Shown here: in pieces, positions 21,915 to 32,768 of the stretch
Position numbering within the stretch: the first letter of the stretch is position 1
Layout: each line of letters opens with the position of its first letter
Source of the DNA: Haberlea rhodopensis
Lineage: Eukaryota; Streptophyta; Magnoliopsida; Lamiales; Gesneriaceae
Direction: 5' to 3'
DNA length: 64,000 nucleotides
Assembly: GCA_907163345.1 (NCBI GenBank)
Contig: CAJQUN010000008.1
Span: forward strand, 12,091,191-12,155,190
Translations under genes and position numbers: made by a program
The notes under the pieces: generated by a model
What the model was told of the DNA's origin: nothing
The model's database searches: none
The model's input: the letters and a program-made list of their open reading frames with translations, nothing else

Positions 21915-24024
21915 AATATTAATTTTATCAATAATAAAACATGTGTGCGTGTTGTGTGCTTGTGGTGAAGAAACATAGTAAAGGTAACATGATCCTCTCC
22001 TACACAGAGGATCAACTTCCCTTCTTCAACCTCGATAATAGCTCTTCGGGTAGCTAGGAATGGGCGCCCCAGGATCAATGGCATGCTCGCATCCTCCTCC
22101 ATATCCAAAACTAGAAAATCCACCAGGAAAATGAATTGATCTATCCTGACTGGCACATCCTCGACGATTCCTAGTGGGTAGGTGGTAACTTGTCCGCCAT
22201 TTGCAAGACCACCCTTGTGGTCTTCGGTTCTCCCAATCCAAGTCGCCTAAAAACAGACAACGTCATTAAGTTCACACTAGCACCCAAATCACATAATGAT
22301 TTAATGGAAGAAATTGGCCCAATTGTGCAAGGCATAGAAAAACTCTCTGGATCCTTCAACTTCATGGCCGACTTCTTTTGCATAATGGCACTACATTCCT
22401 CGGTCAATAAGACAGTCTCGTGCTCTCCCAATTTCTGCTTCTTAGAAAACATCTTCTTTAAGAATTTAGCATAATTTGGCATTTCTCGTAATGCATCAAT
22501 AAATTGTATGTCTATATGCAAATTCTTTAGCATGTCTAAAAATTTGGCAAAGTTTGGATCAACATTTGCCTTATTGACTGCTGCAGGAAATGGGAGAGGA
22601 ATATGTACCTTTTCTTGTGGTGTGCTAGGTGTAGTGGACTCAGTAGACTTACCCTTATTGCGTGATTGCTCATTCTCCTCTTGCTTGTTCTAGCTTTTTA
22701 GTCTCATTCTCTTTGCCAAGTTCCTTTCCACTTCTTAGGGTCACGACATTGGCTTGATCCCTTGGATTCTTCTCTGTGTCACTCGGTAGAGTTCCTTGTG
22801 CTCTCCCAACCGAGATAGTTGCCAATTGCCCTACTTGAAGCTCCAAGCTTTTGATAGATGAATCTTGCTTATTCATCCTTGTTTCAGTTGAGGATATGAA
22901 CTTGATCAATAGCTCCTCCATGCTCGGCTGTGGTAGATAACCCGGTGGTGGTTGTGGTTGATACCTCAACCCCATATTGTATGTATTTGGGTAGGGGTTG
23001 TTTTGTGGCCGGTTTCCTACATAATTCACAGCTTCATTTGTCTGAACGAATGGGTTACCTGTTTGGCATTCAACGCTCTGATGATTGCCTCCGCATAGGT
23101 CACAAGTAATCCCTTGAACTTTCATCACTGTCATGCTCATGCTATCTAGTCTCTTTTTCAATGCCTCAGTTTGAGTGGCCAAAGCAGTAACTTCGCTCAA
23201 TTGATGAACTCCAGCTTGCTTCTTCGGCACGTTCCTCTCGAACTGTCATTGACATCTATTAGTAGCCATCTCCTCCAACAGTGAAAAGGCTTTTTCCGGC
23301 GTCTTTCTCATCACAATACCTCATGATGCTGCATCAATCATAGAACGGTTATCAGAAAATAAACCGCTATAGAAAGTTTGTACCTGTAGCCAAATTGGAA
23401 GGCCATGGTGTGGGCATCTCCTCAGTAAGTCCTTGAAGCGCTCCCATGCTTCATACAGTGTTTCAGGATCATTTTGCGCAAATGTAGTGATGGCATTTCG
23501 CATCTTAGCAATCTTTGATGGTGGAAAGTATTTTGACAAGAAAGCTTGCACCATCACATCCCAAGTGGTAATTGATCCTGTAGGCAAAGAATGCAACCAA
23601 GATTTAGCTTTATTATTTAAAGAGAAAGGGAAAATCATAACCTGATGGCATCGTCAGCGACGCCATTATGCATGAAGGTGTCGCAAATTTCCAAGAAATT
23701 CGCCATGTGAGTGTTGGGATCATCAGTGGTCGCTCCACCAAACTGCACCGAGTGTTGGATCATTTGTACGATTGCAGGCTTGATTTCAAAGTTGTTCGCC
23801 TGTATGCTAGGTCTAGTGATACTAGACAATGATCCATGGAACGAGGGATGAACATAATCCATGAGGGATCTTCTATTAGGCACCTCTTCGTTCCGTCTTT
23901 CATCTCTTCCACCTCCTCTTTCATTGTTTTCAGCTATTGTGCGAACTTCTCTTAGTCTTCTAAGAAGAGTTCTTTCAATTTTAGGGTCAAAAGGATTGAG
24001 TGTCGGTCGTTCACTCCTTAGCAT
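21878..24024 (-). pseudogene. E3 gag-protease, frameshifted
   Basis: Gag begins at 24024 (MLRSERPTLNPFDPKIERT). Motifs include GGATTDDPNTHMANFLEICD, then after a shift near 23637 FPFSLNNKAKSWLHSLP and TWDVMVQAFLSKYFPPSK, the retrotransposon gag core. A CCHC knuckle reads CDLCGGNHQSVEC (near 23100). The protease frame 22533-22171 has LCDLGASVNLMTLSVFRRL, a D-L-G-A active site as in Athila proteases, and VVLQMADKL. It continues in 22156-21878 with DMEEDASMPLILGRPFLA. At least four shifts or stops break it. Confidence 0.85.
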
Positions 24025-24168
24025 GCACTAGGGAGTAACATGCAGAAATCCAACCAAAGAGATGGCAGTAGTAGAGTAATATTATAGAAAAAAAACGAAA
24101 ACAAAATAAAAAAAATGGCTAAACTACAGTCAACTAATATCGTCTGATATTACTTAAACTAGTCAACG

Positions 24169-24180
24169 GGAACGGCGCCA
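24169..24180 (-). other. E3 primer-binding site (Asp tRNA type)
   Basis: On the minus strand TGGCGCCGTTCC follows the LTR end after a five-base spacer. This matches the TGGCGCCGTTGCC site typical of Athila/Tat elements with one change. Confidence 0.8.
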
Positions 24181-24186
24181 AAAACT

Positions 24187-25634
24187 TGATCGCTTTTATT
24201 TTAAACAATTAATTCCAGCGTAGCGATTAAATACCGCAAGTGCACGGTGTCAAGTTTTAGTAGAATGATATAAAATTAGGGATTGTCGTACTCACAGGGA
24301 CTAGTAGTAATCACCAAATTTAATTAGCATATTATATTAACATACGAAATTGTTTTGAAAGATTGACTAATTTACTCACTCTAGGAATCAACCCCACCAC
24401 AATGAATTAAGATAATAAATAGTAGAGATAAATATCGAGACTTCGGTTCACTTGAATAATCCCCACAATTCATCTACTAGTTCAATTACAATTAATGCAT
24501 CTAAGGTGACAAGTTTTCAGGTTATATCCAATACACTCTCTCGAGCTATATTAAACCTAACACCGATTTGAAGTAAATAACTCTCCTTCACTTATTTAAC
24601 AATTCAATGTTGCATACGCTATATTAAAACCCTTAGCTTTTGATTACTAGATATCTATAGCTATCACTCGTGTATTTGACGTCATCTCTCGATCTCGGTC
24701 TGAAATCCACGGTATTTGTTATTGGTTCTGTATTACAATATAATCTCTCGATCTCAAAGTAGCTAATCCCTTAAAAGCATTAAAAGCATAACACAAACTC
24801 GAAATCAACAATAACTCAATCAAAAACTAGAATTAAAACTGTGGGTCCATACACAAGATCCACTTGTCTCGATAACAAACTTAGCCTAGCATATTAACGA
24901 AAAAACAATGTTTTATAACATCTAACAACTTATAAACACTGAAAATCAAAAATAAAACTAAAACAAGTTCAGAAATGCGTATAAACACTCGATGTTTAAA
25001 CCGTCTGCGTTGCTTTGAATCCTCTTGAAGGTGATGACTATCCCAATGGTAGGATGCTATTTAGATGTGAGAAGAACCCTATTTTTGACATAAAAACTCC
25101 TTTTTTACTCCCCTTTTCGAGCCCAAAAGATCTGGTACCAAATATAGCCCAAAACTTAATTGAGGAATTTTTCTCGTATAGGAATCTGCATGCGATCGAT
25201 CGCTTTATGATATGCGATAGATCGCTTGAAATTTTATATCTTTGTGATCGATCGCTTCATGATATGCGATCGATCGCCTAAACATTCTGTCCCGATGCGA
25301 TCAATCACTTCCTATAGGCGATCTATCGCCTCTTGCTTCAAATTTCGATCATGTTTCTAGCTGATGGCGATCAATCTCATGGTAATGAGCGATCGATTGC
25401 CTCATCTCTTTTTCATCATTTCAACGTTTTTTCACTTCTTTTCCAATGGCTTGACTCTTCTTGTCATAGTTCCACCTTCCAGTCCATAAAACGGGGTTTT
25501 TCAGTGATTCTTGCACTTCTACTGGATTCCTGGAAATATACCAAAACACAATCAAAAGCGTAAAATCTTCCAAGAATCACTATAAAAATAGCAAGAAATA
25601 TATGCAAATATAAGTTTAAAAATGACACTTATCA
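24187..25634 (-). repeat. E3 5' LTR
   Basis: Minus-strand termini TGATAAGTGTCATTTTT (25634) and AAAATAAAAGCGATCA (24187). It is complete and about 1.45 kb long. The U3 palindrome cluster is at 25190-25405, more degraded than in the partner LTR (for instance GCGATAGATCGC, GCGATCTATCGC). ACAAT follows at 25635. Confidence 0.9.
25190..25405. repeat. GCGATCGATCGC palindrome cluster in E3 5' LTR
   Basis: Matches the cluster at 19839-20051 position for position. Two perfect palindromes (about 25192-25203 and 25266-25277) remain; the others carry single changes, and the matching arm was usually not changed with them. Confidence 0.85.
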
Positions 25635-25639
25635 ACAAT

Positions 25640-26209
25640 CCCACTTCATTGCCGTTAAACGTATTCTAAAATACTTAAAAGGCTCTCAGAATGTTGGTCT
25701 CTGGTATCCCAAAGATTCAAATTTTAATTTAATTGGATGTAAGTATGACACTTATCAGACGCTGACTATTCAGGATGTAAGATCGATCGCAAAAGCACCA
25801 GTGGAACTTGTCAATTCTTAGGTGAAAGATTGATCTCATGGTTTAGCAAGAAGCAGACGTCGATTGCCACATCCACAGTTGAGGCAGAATATCTCGCCTT
25901 CGGAAGCTGTTGCGCTCAAATGTTCTGGGTTCAACATCAGCTCCGAGACTATGGCATTCAAGTTGTTGAGTCAACAATCTTTTGCGACAACACTAGTGCA
26001 ATTGCTATCACATATAATCCAGTCTTGCACTCTCGAACGAAATATATTGATATTAGACATCATTTTATTTGAGATCATGTTGTCAAAAAGGAGATTCGGA
26101 TCGAGTATATCTCAATAAACCAGCAAGCTGCAGACATCTTCACTAAACCACTCCCAGAAGCTAAGTTTAATTATTTTCATCAAATTCTTGGTTTAATAGA
26201 TCTATCTTA
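25640..26209 (+). pseudogene. E2 RNase H domain
   Basis: Resumes copia pol after E3: AVKRILKYLKGSQNVGLW, then CKIDRKSTSGTCQFLGERL, TSIATSTVEAEYLAFGSC, FCDNTSAIAITYNPVLHS, DIRHHFI-stop-DHVVKK and ADIFTKPLPEAKF, ending GLIDLS-stop at 26209. Within it, 25741-25757 is an insertion that includes TGACACTTATCA, the same 12 bases as the terminus of E3. Confidence 0.9.
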
Positions 26210-26610
26210 ATATATTTGACGAATGCTTAACTTCGTTATTAAAGATTTAGTGTTGGCATAGATCGATAATACAATGGTCAGTAAGATACAGACCGGTACT
26301 GACTATCAGACCGATCTCTATCGATCTGATATTATCCCATGATCTGACTCAAAACACTATCAATCTCTAACATTGTAATATTTTACATCCCGGATTGATG
26401 TAACTTTAACCGCCTTACTATATCCCCATCCAAACCTTTAAAATTTGAATTTTAAAATATCAGTCATCGAGATGCAGAGACATGTCTAATATCTCTGTAT
26501 TTATCAGGTTGTACATCTCATTCATCTTTTTACTTTTTACAATTACCATTGTCTGATTATCTCTTCTAAAACATTCTTCTTTCTTCCATATTCGTATACT
26601 AATCTTTCAA
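26210..26610 (+). other. E2 spacer before the extra ORF
   Basis: About 400 bp with no ORF between the RNase H stop and the extra ORF start. It includes a GATCTG/CAGATC-rich patch at 26260-26350, similar in composition to the start of the E2 U3. Such a non-coding gap may serve splicing or a subgenomic promoter, but nothing in the sequence settles this. Confidence 0.5.
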
Positions 26611-27130
26611 ATGGCAACCATTGCTCACAACTCATTATCTGTTGAGTTTGACACTATCTGCAGGATGAACGACAAAGAAATGGTATCTATGTTCAAAAAT
26701 ATGGAATCATCCGGACTGAGGAAATTTTTGGAATGTGACATGGTGGTGTATGAATCGGAAATCAGAGAACTATTCTCAAACGCCGTTTCTCACAAGACTT
26801 CCATCTCTTCTTCAGTTAATGGCCAGAATGTTGAATTTTCTCAGGAAATGTTTATAGAGACTTTTGGACTTCCTACCTCTGGCATGTCCGATTTCCCTCA
26901 TTTGTCCGAAGCCACTCTGGAGGAATTTCAGTGCAGCGTGTCAATCTTCGGACTCACACTTAAAAATACATTCAAGAAAAAAGTGATGTCTTTCCATTTT
27001 CAAGAGCTATGCGGCATCATTGGTAAGCCGTTGATGAGCAAAGCCGGAGGCTATGATGCTGTGACGGTTGAAAAGTTTGGAGCCATGGAAGCTATCCACT
27101 TTGGACAGAAAGTGAACCATTGTCCTCCAT
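26611..27130 (+). pseudogene. E2 extra ORF, 5' part (interrupted by E4)
   Basis: Starts MATIAHNSLSVEFDTICRM and runs 173 codons until the solo LTR E4 inserted at 27130. Visible features: EMFIETFGLPTSGM, SFHFQELCGIIGKPLMSKAG and YDAVTVEKFGAMEAIHFG. I recall, without being able to check, similar proteins annotated as hypothetical in Gesneriaceae drafts. It has no signal peptide, no transmembrane helix and no known catalytic motif. A fragment of the same ORF at the same place in E0 (1768-1910) shows that it belongs to the element family rather than being a host gene. Confidence 0.7.
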
Positions 27131-29539
27131 TGTGATGTCCGGGGATTAATGGTGTTAATCCTGGTGTGGTATTAATCCTTGATGGATTTTTAATTGTGGC
27201 AATTAGGAATTAATTGCGGTTTTACGTCTCCCGGGATTGTTAAATCGGGCATTTGGGATCATTGGATCCAAAGGTGGAGATCGTATTCTCATTTTGGTGG
27301 AAAACCTATGAGTTGGGTTTTTAGTGGGACTTGGAGTCCAGAGTGCCTTATGTTGGGGCCAGTATGCGGATTTGATGTTGGAGAGAGAGTTTTTGAAAAC
27401 AGATGATTTTTAATGAATCATGATGTATTTGTGAAGGTATTGGTATTTTAGAGCATTTTGCTATATATACCAGATAGACTCGGGATTCCGACATTTTTCC
27501 GGAATCATCCCTCTCTCTCTCTTCGCTCTCTCCCCCTTACCCCAAAACCCTTCCCTTCTTTCCCCTTATATGGAAATCGTTGAGAACACGATTTAGGGGC
27601 CGGATTTCTTGAAGAAAAGCTGGTAATCTCTTTCTCCTCCCTTGTATCTTTGATTTGATATTAATTTTGTTGGTTTTGGTTGAGTTTTGAGGTTGGTTTG
27701 GGTTGGGTGATTTTGGTGGAAATCTTGGAATCTTTTGAGTTTGTTTTAAATTGAGTTTAACACCCTTGTTGGAGGTTCTTGGGTGTTGTTTTGTTGTGGT
27801 TTTGAGTTGGGAGGAGTTGGGATATGATTTGTGGAGGTTTCAAGCTTTTAAAAATGGAGGTTTTCGAGTTGCAGGGCTTGGCGATCGATCGCTCGAAGCA
27901 GGCGACCGATCGCATGCAGGCAGTAGGCTTTTGAGCATTGTGGCGATCGATCGCCACTTTTGAGCGATCGATCGCCTTGCGCCAGTGAGGTCTGGCGATC
28001 GATCGCCAAGGGGCTAGCGATCGATCGCCCGGCATAGCGATCGATCGCCAGCAGGTGATTTTTGATTTTCTTGGATTTTTCTTGGGATTTTGGATTTGCG
28101 ACTTAAATGGTTGGCTTCCGGGGCAATGTTCACATTCCAATGGGAATGCTAGACTTTTAAAATGGTTTGGTTGGAACCAAGTTAATTAACGGAACTCCCG
28201 GTTGAGTTTTTTTTGGCTATCTTTTAAACGTTTTAAATGGATTATTTTTGGGTTTTAAGCATGCTTAGCCGGAGGGCTTTTGTTTTGGTAATCGTCATGG
28301 ATTGACGATGGGTTTTGCGGTTTACTAACGTGCGTGGGCACGTGAATGCATGCTTATGCTTGATTGTGAGTTGTTTTTGTGTGTTAGCACATAATTCATC
28401 AGATCGTGGGACTCGGGCGAAGTCGGACTCGAACTACGGAAAGTATAAGGTACGTATAACGTACGATCATAGCCCTTTACTTTAAATGCAATTGTTGAGT
28501 GCATGACATACGGTATTGCAATAAATGTATATGGAAATGCCTGACATATGGTTTTAGCAATAAACGGATATTAATGGACACTGAAATACGTGGTTAATGG
28601 TAATTGCTACAAATGGATGTATATGCATTGGGAATTGCATGGTGCCGCTTTTGAGCGAGCAATGATTGGATGTGGTCGCCTTTGAGCGAACATCGGTTAT
28701 GACGCCACTGCTGTTGAGCATGCGTGAGACTGAAATGCCGCTATTGTAGAGCGAGCAATGAAGTAGAACTATGGAACCCTAAAAGAGATATGTGGGATAT
28801 TTATGATCATTGTTTATTGTTTCGATATTATGGTTATAATGTCGGTATGTGGCAAGTGAATTCGTTAATCAATGTGATGATTAACTGGCATTTGGGAATT
28901 TGATGGTTTCAGTTATTTTGAGAACAGGGACAATACAGGGGATCCCGGATGAGGATGATACCATCCAGGGAGTATCTCTTATATTTCATAGCATTTACAT
29001 GTTGTAAATTATGAATTGTATTATTGTGATTATGGATTTGGGATATTGGTATGCTCACCCCGTGTGGGGCTTGTCTCTGTTGGGACAGGTTATTAGGTAC
29101 ATCGATGGCTTGGAATTGAGCTCGAGCGACGGATTTGAGGTGCTCCCAGGATCGAGGTACCAGCGACGGTATTGAGCATGATACTTTATACATTAGATAC
29201 ACGCCTACTTATTCGACGCTCACTTGTGAGCAATATTATGTGTATATGGAATGTATAAAGAAGGCGATGGCCTTTCTCTTTTCATTTATGTGTTGCATGC
29301 AATTAATTATGAATTGCAAAATGAAATGAGAGCATGTTAGTGTATGTTTGAAGGTGCATGACATGTTTTATGGAATTTAGTTGGGAAAGTAGACATTATA
29401 CGAATAATGTAAAGGAATTTTATAGCTAGTATTATGCTAGAGTTGCATGTAATCACTTTCCCCATTTTATACGTGATAGTATGCACTAAGTACAGAGGTT
29501 AATACACAATATCGGGTTAAGGGCACGGGGGTCCTTACA
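27131..29539 (+). mobile_element. E4: family A solo LTR (2.4 kb)
   Basis: Starts TGTGATGTCCGGGG and ends GGTCCTTACA, with TCCAT on both sides (27126-27130, 29540-29544). No internal domain or second LTR follows, so it is the product of LTR-LTR recombination. TATA at 27461-27469 (CTATATATAC). It aligns with the E5 LTRs over its length. The short frames within it (27751-27963, 28909-29202 and so on) are not genes. Confidence 0.92.
27881..28048. repeat. GCGATCGATCGC palindrome cluster in E4
   Basis: Six perfect copies: 27881-27892, 27943-27954, 27964-27975, 27995-28006, 28017-28028 and 28037-28048, plus a near copy GCGACCGATCGC at 27902-27913. They lie about 400-590 bp downstream of the TATA box, thus in the transcribed part of the LTR. 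Several extend to GGCGATCGATCGCC. Confidence 0.95.
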
Positions 29540-31560
29540 TCCATCATATTTGGTGTTTTATTGGAGACCACCACTTCCGCAAAACAGGTTGTCTGTTTTG
29601 TTGTTCCTCTAAGTAAGTTGTTGGAGACAATGAATATTGAAATCTTCGGCACTTGGTCCGTTCAAAGTCATTAATCCCAAAGGACTGGCTCTGTTAAAAT
29701 CCAAAAGTGCTCCCTCAATCCCCACTGAAATATTGACAAACAAAATGGAGGTTGGTGCAGAACAGGCTGCAGCAAAGAAGACCAGGGCTAAGCAAAAACT
29801 GGTAGTGGTCCAGTCTGACTCTGATGAAACCCAGTTTGGCTCTACTACCTCACCCCTAACCAAACCCCTACCAAAGAAGCCTCAAACCCAACTCCCCTGA
29901 CAACCTTAAACCCCAAACTCGTATCTACCTCTCCTCCAACCAAAGCAACCCCAGGACTCCAAGATCCACCCCCGCAATCCCAAGCTCCACCTCAAACAAC
30001 CACAGCTCCACCCAAACTAGCAGTTGTGCCCCAAATCACATCTAATATCCCAGTTGTCAAGGGTGTAGTGATTAAAGAATTGGGCAATTATACCCAATCA
30101 GGGATAAACCCCCTCATCTGTTGCTGAGAAGGGCAAAGCCATCATGACAAAGATTACACCCTCAAAGCCCAAATCAGCTGCTCAAACTGCTATTGACCTT
30201 GCCATGGAAGACATTGAAAAAACAAGTACAGGCCCTCGCCGCTATATTCGATGAATGGGTCTTGTACATGTGAATCACTTCCATATGTTCCTTGGTAAGC
30301 TCAAACGACTGAACAAGATGGAACAAGAAGTTCTGAAAGGCACGGAAACAGATGATGTTCACATCATTGTGCATCGAAAAGAGCTGTTCTGTGCAAAACA
30401 TAGGCTGAGGCTCGCAAATATCTGCATCCAAGCTAAGAAAGCAAATTGTAATATAACCAACCCGACTATCCACGCGGTTATATCTCAGCTAGAGATGGAC
30501 GTCCTCACTCTACATATGACTGTCAGAATGCATTGCCAGAGGCTAAATATTTCAACCCATCCTCACAGTCCGGAGAACCCAACCCCAAGCCAGACTTTGG
30601 CAGGGCAGATTTCTGCAAAACATGAGGAGCCCTTTACTAAGCCAGCGGAGCAGTCACTGTCTAATGCTCCGGCTGCTGCAGAGGTTGAGGCAATGGACGT
30701 ATAACTGGAATCCCCTACTATGTCTCTTCCTTTTACGTCCACATTCTTCGAAGCTCAGATCAGCACTCTAGTCTCCCCAAAGACTATTGTCACTCAAGAC
30801 ATCATCGATACTGGACTAGTTGTGTCCGGCATTATTGTGAATTTACAACTTGAGGAGCCTATCCAACCAATCTCTCCTCCAGTTGCTGAAGACCTTCCAG
30901 CTCCGTCAAAAACAGTCCCAACAGATCAGTCAGCTGCAGACTTGGCCTTTTTGAATCAATTCTCTACGGATCTTGTTGAAGTAGTCCTATCCGAACATCA
31001 CCAATCTGCTGCCCCGTTTGCTGTGGCGCCTGACTCATCTTCTCCAAAAGCTTTTGCAGAAGAACTAGACCTCGCGCAACCCTTCATTTTGACTGAAAAT
31101 GGGAAAGAGCTGGTTGTGCAACCTGCTGAAGACATACTAGACTACCTCGATGATACTCCATCATTGGCCAAGTCCCTTCGAGAGCTATCTGAGAATTTCA
31201 TCTTTCTCTCCCAAAGAGTAAGAGAAGTACTTTCTCTCCCAAAGAGTAAGAGAAGTACACCAAAACTAGCGAACTACCACTATGGACTTTGATTACTTCA
31301 AGGAAAAGAAGCTAAAGAGCATCGATAGTATACATCATGGTCTGAATGATCTGCTCTCTCAACAAGCCTCTTATAAGACCAGCCTGAGAAGAGAACAGAT
31401 CGAGCTGGCTTCAGAAGTAAAAACTGCAGTTGCCAAATCCCTTCTTACCTAAGATCATCGCCTGGATGCTATCTGTGCTCAGCTTATGCAGATCGTCGAT
31501 TTTCTTCAGGAGATTGTTGATGCCAAAGAGGGGGGAAAGAAGAAATAAATAAAGCCAGAA
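29540..31560 (+). pseudogene. E2 extra ORF, 3' part
   Basis: Continues after E4. Frame 29637-29900 has a basic stretch AAAKKTRAKQKLVVVQSDSD followed by a Pro/Thr-rich linker (29900-30060). Frame 30255-30704 carries KLKRLNKMEQEVLKG and HRKELFCAKHRLRLANIC, and 30720-31292 is an acidic, Pro-rich segment. A 28-bp direct duplication at 31203-31230/31231-31258 shifts the frame. The last piece, 31284-31550, is a Lys/Glu-rich probable coiled coil ending KEGGKKK. Whole-length function is unknown to me. Confidence 0.65.
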
Positions 31561-31830
31561 CAGCCACCCGAAAAGAAGAAATAAATGACTGTATGAATAA
31601 TATCTGTAAATGTATTCATCAGACGAACATATAAAAAGTCTTTCGGAGTACACAATCTTGTTCATTCATTTTGAAAAATTCATTTATTTTGAACTAAAAG
31701 ACTTAACAATTTGAACTCCTAAATAATAAAGAAGACAGTTAGTTCATTTATTTTGAACATAACTTCTACAAGAGAAAGGACTTAAAAAGATAAAGAAGCT
31801 AGGTTTTGTCATCATCAAAAAGGGGGAATT
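31561..31830 (+). other. E2 3' untranslated region with polypurine tract
   Basis: No ORF is supported. AAAAAGGGGGAATT at 31817-31830 directly precedes the LTR start TGTTGGTTCC and is the polypurine tract that primes plus-strand synthesis. The E0 runs at 2386-2435 are similar. Confidence 0.8.
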
Positions 31831-32768
31831 TGTTGGTTCCAGATTTTAAAGATGACAAAACAGACCAGATCGATGTCAACCAAATCGATGAAGATCAGAT
31901 CGGTACAGACCAGATCAATGCAGATCAGATCAGAGCTTATTTCTGAAAAATCAATTCAGACTAAGTTAGCAAACATTGCTCATCAGTCTGAATAATCAAC
32001 GGCTATTTTATTGAAGCATTTAATGTAGCATTTAATGCTGAAATAGACCAAAGACTGAAGTTACCTTAAATGGTAAATAGACAAAGCAGATCTTATCTGA
32101 CAAGCGCCGAAAGAACAGACCATAAGGGAAAAAGTTTAAAAATAGAAGACTGCAGTTTGTTCAGAGGTTGACTAATGAACAGAGTTGCACGCAAAAAAAA
32201 TATTGTCATTGTCAGAAATGTCTATGTAAAGGTGCAACTCAGATACTCACGAGGCTAACAACAAGAGAGACACAACACACATAAGAGATCAACAATCAAT
32301 CAATTGAGCATTCATTCGAGCAGAACAATATGATCGAAAGACTTCATCCTGTCGATCTGCTCAAAGTTGATAGCACGTCTTTTGTCTTATTTGATTGTTT
32401 AAGGATCATTTGTGCTCAGAGTAATTCACTCTATCAATTGTATTTGTTCTAAAATAGAAGAGTGAGTTCATTGTAACTGTCAGACGGATTGTGTATGAAC
32501 AAATTGAGAGACTAGGAGTTTCAGTCTGGTAATAGGGTAAATCTAGCAGAATCGGGGTTGTACAAAGGGATTGTATTACTCAAAGTCTTCTAGTGAATCC
32601 TTATCCTTCCTTAATTGGAAGAAGGGGAGACGTAGAAAGAATTGCCTTCGAACTTCCAGAAACAAATAATGTCCATTTTCATTTCGCACCACCTCATGTT
32701 TCAAAGCTATCAGACCAGTCTGGCTAACTAAGAACAGACAGAGTCCACACTCACACTATCAGTGGTCT

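Larger units (their letters stand above)
18779..25634 (-). mobile_element. E3: Athila/Tat-type gypsy element keeping only gag and protease
   Basis: Minus-strand element flanked by ACAAT (18774-18778 and 25635-25639). LTRs are 24187-25634 (5') and 18779-20211 (3', lacking its first ~75 bp). The PBS is of the TGGCGCCG type. The interior encodes gag and an aspartic protease, then jumps to a short piece resembling the very end of integrase; RT, RNase H and integrase core are absent. This is the make-up described for terminal-repeat GAG derivatives. It lies between the RT and RNase H parts of E2, so it is younger than E2. Confidence 0.85.

Noticed and set aside
26611..27135. A host gene truncated by a transposon
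   Set aside because: The ORF lies between copia RNase H and polypurine tract/LTR, and a homologous start occurs at the same place in E0, so it belongs to the element.
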